NCBI GenBank assembly: GCA_943372215.1
Contig: CALRXU020000006.1
Coordinates: 62,001-126,000, forward strand
Length of the DNA: 64,000 bases
Origin: UBA6183 sp943372215
Lineage (GTDB): Bacteria > Bacteroidota > Bacteroidia > UKL13-3
Reading direction: 5' to 3'
Shown here: in pieces, positions 44,064-51,789 of the stretch
How the letters are laid out: each line of letters begins with the position of its first letter
How positions within the stretch are numbered: the first letter of the stretch is position 1
Position numbers and translations under genes: made by a program
Notes under the pieces: generated by a model
Told to the model about the DNA's origin: nothing
What the model saw: the letters and a program-made list of their open reading frames with translations, nothing else
Databases searched by the model: none

Positions 44064-45845
44064 ATGAAAAAAGTAATCATCAGTACCGTACTTATTGCTT
44101 CGGTTGCGAGTTTATCGTTACTGAGCAATTGCGGCCCGGTAACACCCGAGGTAGAAAAAAGCAATTTACCTCAAAATGTGTTGCAATCCTGCACGGTTTC
44201 TTCAACTGAATTTAACTCTTGGTTTGCCAGCGGTACCGCCAGCGAAAATGGATTGGTATCACCTGCCAATAGTGTTACGTTCCCCAGCAACGACAATTGT
44301 GATTTTTACAAATGGTCGCAACAAATGTTTTTATGGATAACCTCACCAACCACATCAGGCAAATACACCAACGGAAACACGGTTATGGAATCTTCGGTTT
44401 TCTACACCGTTTCTCCGGCTGAGGACGGAAAAAGAAAGTTTATCCCACACCAGCCTGGTACACCCATTCGTGTCATGAGCCACATCAACCAAACTGGGCC
44501 AAATAAACTACCCATAATTATTGATAGAAGAGGCAAAAGGTTTGAAGTAGAACAGGCAACGCCAGGTGAAAAAGTAATGCTAAAAAATGGAGCAGGAAAA
44601 CTGGTGCAATTGCACCAAATTGAAATGGATGCGATGGGAAAACCTGTTTTTAAAGATGCCGCAGGTAAAGCAATTACCCAAGCTAAACCTGTGCTAAAAA
44701 GTACATTAAGCACCGCGCAAGTGGTTAAAGAATTTAAAGTAGGAGCAAAATCGTTGTTTTTAGATGCCAATGGCAATACTGTTGATACAGAAAGCGCACA
44801 AGCCACACAAGATGGATTGATGGCCCAAAATGGCTCATTGGTTTATTACATCAGTATGGCAAATGATGTGTATGCCTACTTCCGTTCAGGGGTTTACAAC
44901 AATGCCCTAAACGGTGCTCAGTTCCCGACAGATTCCATTCAAAGAGACAGCATTTTGGCCTATGCTAAAAAAATGGGTTGGCCAACACCTCCAGACCCAA
45001 ATGCTTTGGCCATTGAATTAAAAACCTCATGGGTTGAAACCAAAGGATTATCAAATTTAGGAAGCTACATTACCATGGATGCCATAATCCCGGTTTACGA
45101 TACCACTAACCCTTACAAATGGATACCCAAAGGTGAACGTAAGGCACAGCTTGCGTTAATTGGGATGCACATTGTAGGCAGTGTTGCCGGACACCCTGAA
45201 ATGGTTTGGGCCACGTTTGAACACCGCAACAATACACCCAATGCTTCTTACAGTTACCTAGATTCTTCAGGTAATGTGCAGGTACAACCTGCTGATACAG
45301 GCTCAGGTTGGTTATTGTGCAACAATGCTGCCAATGGCCCTTATGATACTTCACACATTGCGGCTGGAACAAAGGAATTAGGAGACACCTTAGCAGGTAA
45401 AAACAATTTTACCATTAGTCCAAGCAATACCCTTAGAACCAAACCTTGGGGCGTTACAGAAGGTACCATTCCTAACCAAGAGAACCCAAGTGCAGCAGCA
45501 TCAAACAGCCAAATTATTTCCATTAACAACGCCATTTACAACATGCTGCCTGGTAAGGATATCCGTAAAAATTATTTCTTAATAGGTGCAACATGGACCT
45601 TTGGTGGTGCAGCACCTAACTCGTCAGCTTACATTTACCCAACAGATACCGTGGCTGGTGTTGCCATTGGTACCAGTCAATTGGCCAATAGCACCATGGA
45701 AACCTATTTCCAATTTGGCACTACTTATACTTCTTATGGCTCATGCTTTGGCTGCCATAGCAATTACAAAGTGCCTTCATTAAATCCGGATACTTTGAGC
45801 CATGTGTTTAGCGATTTATTGCCTTTAGCACCTAACCAAAAATAG
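44064..45845 (+). CDS. Lipoprotein with C-terminal c-type haem motif, first gene of a LodA-like operon
   Basis: 593 residues. The signal ends SLLSNC, so a lipoprotein. CFGCH at 561-565 is the only c-type haem motif. The core shares FNSWFASG, PANSVTFPS, CDFYKWSQQMFLWITSP and GMHIVGSVAGHPEMVWATFEH with the paralogue at 31252. It is the first gene of a run with the LodA-like gene at 45872 (26 bases apart) and LodB. Inference: it may take electrons from the quinone enzyme, as haem proteins do in quinohemoprotein amine dehydrogenases, in place of direct oxygen reduction. I do not recognise the fold of the central domain. Confidence 0.85.
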   Translation: MKKVIISTVLIASVASLSLLSNCGPVTPEVEKSNLPQNVLQSCTVSSTEFNSWFASGTASENGLVSPANSVTFPSNDNCDFYKWSQQMFLWITSPTTSGKYTNGNTVMESSVFYTVSPAEDGKRKFIPHQPGTPIRVMSHINQTGPNKLPIIIDRRGKRFEVEQATPGEKVMLKNGAGKLVQLHQIEMDAMGKPVFKDAAGKAITQAKPVLKSTLSTAQVVKEFKVGAKSLFLDANGNTVDTESAQATQDGLMAQNGSLVYYISMANDVYAYFRSGVYNNALNGAQFPTDSIQRDSILAYAKKMGWPTPPDPNALAIELKTSWVETKGLSNLGSYITMDAIIPVYDTTNPYKWIPKGERKAQLALIGMHIVGSVAGHPEMVWATFEHRNNTPNASYSYLDSSGNVQVQPADTGSGWLLCNNAANGPYDTSHIAAGTKELGDTLAGKNNFTISPSNTLRTKPWGVTEGTIPNQENPSAAASNSQIISINNAIYNMLPGKDIRKNYFLIGATWTFGGAAPNSSAYIYPTDTVAGVAIGTSQLANSTMETYFQFGTTYTSYGSCFGCHSNYKVPSLNPDTLSHVFSDLLPLAPNQK

Positions 45846-45871
45846 TAAACAACCGTAAACAATATTAAAAA

Positions 45872-47770
45872 ATGAAAAGAAGTCAAACCATACACAGCGT
45901 TGCAATTTACCCACCTGTTGGTATTGCACGCATTGGAAATTCAGAAGAATACTATTTTGCCTCTGATACACCTGGGGTAATTGAAAAACCCGCGGGAGGA
46001 TACAAAGACGGAGGAGGCAAAGTGAAGAAACAAGTGGCCCGTTTCCGCATTTACGGATTTAACGAAGCTGGAGAAGTGGTGCGTGAAATCACCGCCAAAG
46101 AAGCCAATATCGAATGGCGTGTGCATGTGGCCAATGTGAAATCAGCTTGGTACGAATTTAACAATGCCTTGGATTTAGAAGGGTATGCCATACCTGCAAC
46201 TTACCGCAATGCACAAGTTAAAGGAGATGCACGTAAAGTGTTGGTGATTGACCCAGGAGTGAAAAAGATTGCGGGAACCAACCAGAAAAATAAGCCGGCC
46301 TATACCCTAACTGGAGGTTCATTTTATGGCAAGCCTGTGCCTTTAGGAAAACTAGAAACAGATGCAGCAGGTAGGTTATTATTTTTTGGTGGCGATGGAC
46401 ATTCCGCCTCATCTGATAACCAACCACCAACCACTTTTGCCAATAACGTAAACTGGCACGATGATACCAGCGATGGCATAGTGCGTGCATCCGTAAAATT
46501 ATTTACCCAAACCAAAGCATTGGAAGCAGAGCCAGCAATGGTAGCTGTTACACCGCCTAATTTTGGCCCTGGACTTTTTGGTGTAATTACCATGTACGAT
46601 GTGGTATTGAATTTGTTTATTGAACAATTTAACTACCCTGACCCAACGGCTAAAGAGTTGAATTTTTGGGAGCATATTTATCCCGTGCTGGAACGCATGA
46701 CCAACACCCAATGGGTAAACGAAGGATTTTTTATGTTATTTGGCAAAAACTCCCCATCTGATTTTACACAGCCTGAGTTGTTGGCACAATTGTCTAATCC
46801 TGGTGATGAAGCCAAAGCGGCAAGGATGAGGGTGTTTAATTGGTTGCGCAATCCTGCAACACCAGTTGACCAACCCGCAAAAGTACCGCCATTTTATGGA
46901 GACGGCTTTGGTGATTACAACAACATTGCCTTAGATGATTTGCCATTAACCAATACCCTTTACAAGTGGTTTGAGCGTTGGGCCAAAGGCGACTTCGTAG
47001 CCAAAAAAGCGAAGCCTGCTGCACCCTTTGAAAAGTTAACCCCGGCAGAACAAATTGAAGCCCTAAACATTGCGCCTTTTGAAGAATGTTTGGGTGGTCC
47101 TTTCCATCCAGGTATTGAACTCACTTGGCCTTTGCGCAATAAAATCATGTGGGCAAAACCATTCCGTTTAAACGTGTTACCTGAAGGCAAATTGCCACAA
47201 TTGGATTACGGCCCATTGTTAAGCCCCGCTATTGCCTTGTCGCCAGATGGCCCGCTTTCAGCAAGTGGCCCAGGTTCGCTTACCCGTTGGTTAGGTGTAC
47301 CATGGCAAACGGATGAAGCCAGTTGCTTATCAGGTTACGATACCACCACCTATTTGCCATTGCCTTCTTTTTGGGCTGCACGTGTTCCCAATCAGGTGTT
47401 GAGCGAAGATAGTTTTGAACGCATGAACGATACCAATTTAAACATTGGGCAACGCTTAAAACACTTTGATTACCGACAAGATTGGCTCAGGGAATTTGGT
47501 ACACAATACCTGAGTAAAATTAACCACATGGTGCATGAGTGGCACGATTTGGGCATTATTGCAGAAACAGAACCACGTAAAGAAAAAAGCGAGTACCTGC
47601 CAGATAGGGTTTGGAAAGAAACCAAGATGAAATACGCTGGCATTGACCCAACCATGGAGCAAGTGCTGTATGCAGAAAATGTGGCAGAGAAAAAACGCAG
47701 AACATTACTTGGTGGTGGCACAGCAGAAAAAGCCAAGAAAAGACCGTTCTTTGGTCGTGATGAGAGATAA
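45872..47770 (+). CDS. LodA-like CTQ-dependent amino acid oxidase/dehydrogenase
   Basis: 632 residues. The start AIYPPVGIARIGNSEEYYFASDTPG matches the LodA/GoxA family, which makes a cysteine tryptophylquinone cofactor and oxidises amino acids such as lysine or glycine, with H2O2 as product. The DxxxC pattern (TDEASC, Asp481 and Cys485) mirrors Asp512-Cys516 of LodA, and Trp501 in PSFWAARVPNQVL is the best candidate for the modified Trp. No signal peptide, as in other LodA proteins. Followed by a LodB-like flavoprotein that overlaps its stop by 11 bases. Substrate cannot be read from the sequence. Residue assignment is by analogy. Confidence 0.88.
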   Translation: MKRSQTIHSVAIYPPVGIARIGNSEEYYFASDTPGVIEKPAGGYKDGGGKVKKQVARFRIYGFNEAGEVVREITAKEANIEWRVHVANVKSAWYEFNNALDLEGYAIPATYRNAQVKGDARKVLVIDPGVKKIAGTNQKNKPAYTLTGGSFYGKPVPLGKLETDAAGRLLFFGGDGHSASSDNQPPTTFANNVNWHDDTSDGIVRASVKLFTQTKALEAEPAMVAVTPPNFGPGLFGVITMYDVVLNLFIEQFNYPDPTAKELNFWEHIYPVLERMTNTQWVNEGFFMLFGKNSPSDFTQPELLAQLSNPGDEAKAARMRVFNWLRNPATPVDQPAKVPPFYGDGFGDYNNIALDDLPLTNTLYKWFERWAKGDFVAKKAKPAAPFEKLTPAEQIEALNIAPFEECLGGPFHPGIELTWPLRNKIMWAKPFRLNVLPEGKLPQLDYGPLLSPAIALSPDGPLSASGPGSLTRWLGVPWQTDEASCLSGYDTTTYLPLPSFWAARVPNQVLSEDSFERMNDTNLNIGQRLKHFDYRQDWLREFGTQYLSKINHMVHEWHDLGIIAETEPRKEKSEYLPDRVWKETKMKYAGIDPTMEQVLYAENVAEKKRRTLLGGGTAEKAKKRPFFGRDER

Positions 47771-48851
47771 CAAAAAAGTGCAAGTTGTTATTGCAGGAGC
47801 AGGTCCGGCTGGCATAGCTGCCGCACTTACCTTGCAGGCGCGCAACATTACTTTTGTAGTGGTTGATGCCCAACCAACAGGCACCCATAAACCAGGGGAC
47901 TGCATTCCACCCAATGCATTCCCCTTATTTACACAACTGGGCTTGATGACCTTATTGGATCATCAGGCCCATACTTTTTATTGGGGAAACAAATCCTGTT
48001 GGGGAACAAATGAAGTATCAGAAAAATTATTTTTGTTTAATAAATACAGCAAAGGTTTACTGTTAAACCGCACCGTATTTGAGCAACAATTGCGCGAGCT
48101 CTTGCTTAAACAAGAAGAACAGGTGCTGTTCGGTTACGCCATTAAAAAGGTGTTTACACAAGAAGGTGCAACAATCATCAGCGCACAATCAAAAAACAAA
48201 AACATCACCCTCACCTGTGATTATGTGATAGATGCCACAGGAAGAAAAGCCACCATCAGTAAAAAGTTTAAAGCAAAAAAAGATACTTTAGACCAATTGG
48301 CCGCCCTTGATTTTTATTACCCCATCAACAAGCCTATTCACACTTTTGTAAACACGGAAAGTTTTAGCCAAGGTTGGCTGTATGCCGCCCCAGCATCAAC
48401 AGGGGAGTTGTCCATTCTACTGTTTAGCGATTTGGATTTGTTACCAGCTAAAAATCAACAACCCCGACACATCAAAGAAGTGATTAACCATTCCACGTTA
48501 ATTAGCCAATTGATAGGCGAACCTTTTGATGAGCGCAAGATAAAACGATTGACCACCCGTGCAGCCAACAGCACACACATGCACAAACCCTATGGCAGCA
48601 ATTGGGTAGCCATTGGTGATGCCGCTTATTCCTTCGATCCTGTTTCCTCTTTTGGAATTACCTCCGCATTGGCAAGTGGGTATTATGGCGCACACGCCCT
48701 GGCTGATACCCTGCAAGGCAAAAAGGAGGCCCTACCAGCCTACCATTACATTATGGAAGAAGCCTTTGCCCATTACCAAAAACAACTGCACCAATTTTAC
48801 ACCACTGAAAAACGCTGGACACAAGCAATTTTTTGGAGTAGGAGGGGATAA
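47760..48851 (+). CDS. LodB-like FAD-dependent maturation enzyme
   Basis: 363 residues. FAD-binding Rossmann motif VVIAGAGPAGIAAALTL at 9-25, then PGDCIPP near 50 and a second nucleotide-binding region NWVAIGDAAYSFDPVSSFGI near 290. LodB-family flavoproteins are needed to form the CTQ cofactor of the partner oxidase; they resemble flavin-dependent halogenase and monooxygenase folds. The start MRDNKKVQ overlaps the end of the LodA-like gene by 11 bases. A further upstream in-frame start exists but is unlikely. Confidence 0.88.
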   Translation: MRDNKKVQVVIAGAGPAGIAAALTLQARNITFVVVDAQPTGTHKPGDCIPPNAFPLFTQLGLMTLLDHQAHTFYWGNKSCWGTNEVSEKLFLFNKYSKGLLLNRTVFEQQLRELLLKQEEQVLFGYAIKKVFTQEGATIISAQSKNKNITLTCDYVIDATGRKATISKKFKAKKDTLDQLAALDFYYPINKPIHTFVNTESFSQGWLYAAPASTGELSILLFSDLDLLPAKNQQPRHIKEVINHSTLISQLIGEPFDERKIKRLTTRAANSTHMHKPYGSNWVAIGDAAYSFDPVSSFGITSALASGYYGAHALADTLQGKKEALPAYHYIMEEAFAHYQKQLHQFYTTEKRWTQAIFWSRRG

Positions 48852-48908
48852 GTGATAAGAATTTTAAAAAGTAAAAATAGTGACTTAGATATCTGATAGT
48901 TTATTGCG

Positions 48909-49154
48909 TTATGGTTGTTTCTCATAAGTTGAGAGTAAACCATTCATTAGCTTAAGTTCGTTTGTTTTGTCAGGCTTATCATAAATTTCTTCCACGTGAG
49001 TATGCAGCAATTTATATTCATCCAGATTCATAATCTTTCCTCTTTTAAGAATTTTATCAATCGCTTTTAATCGTTTCTTTTCAATCAATTCAATATCTTC
49101 ACCAAGTTCTTTTTTTAGGATCTCTCCCAATTCTATGGCACCTTTAATACGCAT
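48909..49154 (-). CDS. Small hypothetical protein, 81 aa
   Basis: Not recognised. Highly charged and helical (ILKKELGEDIELIEKKRLKAI), no signal peptide or membrane segment. First member of a run of small minus-strand genes between the LodA/B operon and the T9SS genes. The reading frame is plausible but short. It could be a small cytoplasmic helper protein. Confidence 0.5.
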   Translation of the reverse strand: MRIKGAIELGEILKKELGEDIELIEKKRLKAIDKILKRGKIMNLDEYKLLHTHVEEIYDKPDKTNELKLMNGLLSTYEKQP

Positions 49155-49225
49155 TTCTCTTAGCCAATTGTTCGTGTTTTTACTGGCATGTCTCTATAGT
49201 ATTTATTGGACATAGCCGCACAATG

Positions 49226-49507
49226 TTATAGCCACAAAAATAGTATGCTTATCATAAACAAGAAAAGTGAAAAAATCAGCAATGGTATCCATTCTTGCAT
49301 AACATTTTTTTCTTTTCTGTGCAGGATTACTTTGTAAATAGAAAATAATAGCAAAATGGATGTATATACTTTCATAATACAAAAACCTATACCCGGTCCT
49401 CTTAAAGCTCCAGATATCACATCAGATTTATATAACAAGTCAAATACGATTTTCTGAATTGTTAAATATAGAACTGTTATGATTATTGCATAAGTAATTT
49501 TTTTCAT
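49226..49507 (-). CDS. Small membrane protein, 93 aa
   Basis: Not recognised. About three hydrophobic segments (ITYAIIITVLYLTI; FCIMKVYTSILLLFSIYKVI; WIPLLIFSLFLFMISILFLW) with basic residues between. Lies in the cluster of small membrane and lipoprotein genes on the minus strand. Codon use fits a real frame. Function unknown. Confidence 0.6.
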   Translation of the reverse strand: MKKITYAIIITVLYLTIQKIVFDLLYKSDVISGALRGPGIGFCIMKVYTSILLLFSIYKVILHRKEKNVMQEWIPLLIFSLFLFMISILFLWL

Positions 49508-49661
49508 GTGTTTTGATTTACTATTTACTACTAAATATGGAACGAAGGACTTTTATTCGTTTAAAAATAGTTTGCCTTGGAAATTGTTTAGCAAATTCCG
49601 TGATAAATTATCGTTTAAATGGCTTAAGCCCCCACTACACCAGGTAGTTTATTGCTTTTAT

Positions 49662-50012
49662 CTAAGGAAATACCACCATTATAAATATTAATGCCATAAT
49701 TAAGTAAATCAATAAGAAATAAGTATTTTGTCTGAATGTCGGTTCAATCTTATTGATAAAGATAAGAAGTGTAACTAATACTGCTAAAAATGATAGGTTG
49801 ATAAATCCCATAAGAATTTTCCAAGAACTAAAAAACGTCCTATATATATCCAAAAGATTGACTGCATCTCCTGGGTCTTTACTTGGGATAAATGTCTTCG
49901 CTGTAACATACCATCCAATTATATCAAGTGTGATTGTTGAAATAAGTATGAAAATAAAAAATGTATATTTTTTAAGAAGATGGATCATTGCTAAGGTTGC
50001 TTCACTCATCAA
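49662..50012 (-). CDS. Small membrane protein, 116 aa
   Basis: Not recognised. Three hydrophobic segments (FFIFILISTITLDIIGWYV; KILMGFINLSFLAVLVTLLI; FLLIYLIMALIFIMVVF). Its start overlaps the end of the frameshifted lipoprotein gene at 50002 by 11 bases, so the two would be coupled. Likely an inner-membrane protein of unknown role. Confidence 0.6.
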   Translation of the reverse strand: MMSEATLAMIHLLKKYTFFIFILISTITLDIIGWYVTAKTFIPSKDPGDAVNLLDIYRTFFSSWKILMGFINLSFLAVLVTLLIFINKIEPTFRQNTYFLLIYLIMALIFIMVVFP

Positions 50013-50363
50013 TTTTATTGTAACTAATTAAATAATTATTTTTATAGAAAGTAATATAGATATTAGTGGTTTCACCTATCGTATTTTCATAATACCATAC
50101 TGAATCATTGAGATGTTTTAACGTATTTTGTTTGGTCAATATACTTAGAAGGGTATTAAACTCTATTGAATCTACAGTAAAGTCAACTAGATAATAAGAA
50201 TCAATTGAAAATGTAGATTTATCTGCCTTAATTATTTTGAGATTATGAATAGAATATCCGAACTCTTTATACATTAAGGAAGTAATACGCTTGTTATGGT
50301 TATTATTACAAGCACATAATAGTAGACATGAAAAGCAATAATTTGTTTAAACGGGTTTAACAT
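50002..50363 (-). pseudogene. Small lipoprotein gene with a frameshift in its signal peptide
   Basis: The 90-residue open frame ending at 50002 (MYKEFGYSIHNLKIIKAD) has no proper start region. Upstream, on the same strand, an ATG at 50363 begins MLNPFKQIIAF in another frame. If one T is added to the TTTT run (plus strand AAAA, 50331-50334), this joins to SCLLLCACNNNHNKRITSL and then the 90-residue frame. The joined product is a clean lipoprotein precursor of 120 residues with lipobox LCAC. So the gene is either broken, phase-variable or affected by a base-call error. No function recognised. Confidence 0.6.
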
Positions 50364-50491
50364 GATGATATCAGCAAAAATAAAGAAGCGGTCTTGAATA
50401 AACTAATGGCCCCAAGATACTTTGCAGCGTAGGTTGTTAAGTTTTATTTGTCAATCGAGAGCGATATTGTAGGTATATTAAAATACATGGT

Positions 50492-51001
50492 TTATTCATC
50501 TCTAAAAAACATTGATGCAACTAGAACCTGTTTTTTTTCTAAAGTTACACCACTTATATCTTTTAGAGCATCTTCCACATCATGACTCAATAAACAAGTA
50601 AAGATAAATGATGTGCCATTCTTCATAACAATTCTTGCATAATGATAATCTTCAAATGGTAAAAACCTGACGAATCCTTTTCTATGCCAAACAGGGGGCA
50701 TAACATATGTTATCTTTTCTATTTCATCAAAACGAATTGGGTCTTGGTTATTCAAGCAAATCGTTTTGTTTAATACGTCAAGAGTGAAAACATCATTTCT
50801 GTTCCTAAGATAATACTCAATATGCAAAAATAGCGTTGGTAAAGTTAACGCTAAGTAGTAAATAGTTAAAAATCGCCCAACCTGCGCACTATATGTTCCA
50901 TTCTGGTTAATAACATAAATTGTAAAGCCAAACATTAGGCTGCCATAAATAAGAAATCGTAATGACTTATAGTGGTTTTTGAGTTGAATTTTATATGTCA
51001 T
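50492..51001 (-). CDS. Membrane-anchored hypothetical protein, 169 aa
   Basis: Two N-terminal membrane segments (SLRFLIYGSLMFGFTIYVI; FLTIYYLALTLPTLFLHI) followed by about 90 soluble residues of beta character (DVFTLDVLNKTICLNNQDPI; ARIVMKNGTSFIFTCLLS), as in bacterial PH-like domains after a membrane pair. Ends six bases after the next gene's stop boundary on the same strand. Not recognised. Confidence 0.65.
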   Translation of the reverse strand: MTYKIQLKNHYKSLRFLIYGSLMFGFTIYVINQNGTYSAQVGRFLTIYYLALTLPTLFLHIEYYLRNRNDVFTLDVLNKTICLNNQDPIRFDEIEKITYVMPPVWHRKGFVRFLPFEDYHYARIVMKNGTSFIFTCLLSHDVEDALKDISGVTLEKKQVLVASMFFRDE

Positions 51002-51007
51002 TGCGTT

Positions 51008-51682
51008 TTATTTTCCATGGTATTTTTTATCGCACCAAAACCAATCATAGCTTTTTAACCAGATAGAAGAAGGTAATTCGATGTTTGTTTCAATGAACTT
51101 ATATACAGATGCGCTATCCATGTTAAAAAAAGTTGCTTTATTTTCTATTACATTCTTGCCATAGAATGCAATAATTGTGTTTTCATCAATCATCTTATAC
51201 CAAGTCTCCGCTAAAAGCCAATATGCATTTGGGCTTGCACGATTAACGGTTAGTACTTTTATAGTATCACCTTGAATCTTATACAGACCACACATTGAAC
51301 CACTATAAAAAATACTAGTTTCACGTACTTGTTTGTTAACTACACCTTGAAATATGCTATTGCAGCTATCACCATAGCAGTGGCGATTATTAAATCCCAT
51401 AAATTCACGAATACATATCCCATCTTTAAAAAACATGATGTTTTGATATGCAGTATCTTGAATTGTTCCAACGACTTTAGTGTTGTTATGGTTATAAACC
51501 TTACTCATGGTAGGTTTCTTAGTCAGATAATACCCGTTGAACTTAATTTTGCTGTTACTATAGTTAATTGTTGAATCATAACAATACGTAAAATTCGATA
51601 TAACACGGTCAGGTACATATGAAGCGCAGGCTGATAGGAATAAAGCCGATACGATGAATAACACTTTAATATTGTTTCCCAT
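51008..51682 (-). CDS. Hypothetical lipoprotein, 224 aa
   Basis: The signal peptide MGNNIKVLFIVSALFLSAC has a clean lipobox (SAC). The mature part has several Cys (NFTYCYDSTIN; FNNRHCYGDSCN; SGSMCGLYKI) and no known domain. The start is internal; a longer frame from 51748 adds 22 unlikely residues. Follows the terminator of the T9SS gene at 51790. Probably attached to the outer membrane. Function unknown. Confidence 0.75.
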   Translation of the reverse strand: MGNNIKVLFIVSALFLSACASYVPDRVISNFTYCYDSTINYSNSKIKFNGYYLTKKPTMSKVYNHNNTKVVGTIQDTAYQNIMFFKDGICIREFMGFNNRHCYGDSCNSIFQGVVNKQVRETSIFYSGSMCGLYKIQGDTIKVLTVNRASPNAYWLLAETWYKMIDENTIIAFYGKNVIENKATFFNMDSASVYKFIETNIELPSSIWLKSYDWFWCDKKYHGK

Positions 51683-51735
51683 AAGAAATAAGCTAGAGTA
51701 ATATTGGTGGGGCAAAACTAAGTATTTATAATGAC

Positions 51736-51770
51736 AAACGGCCCGCACTGTAAAGCAGTGCGGGCCGTTT
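51736..51770 (-). terminator. Strong terminator after the T9SS gene
   Basis: AAACGGCCCGCACTG and its exact complement with loop TAAAG, 20 bases after the stop of the gene at 51790. Confidence 0.9.
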
Positions 51771-51789
51771 GAATATTTATTTTTATAAA

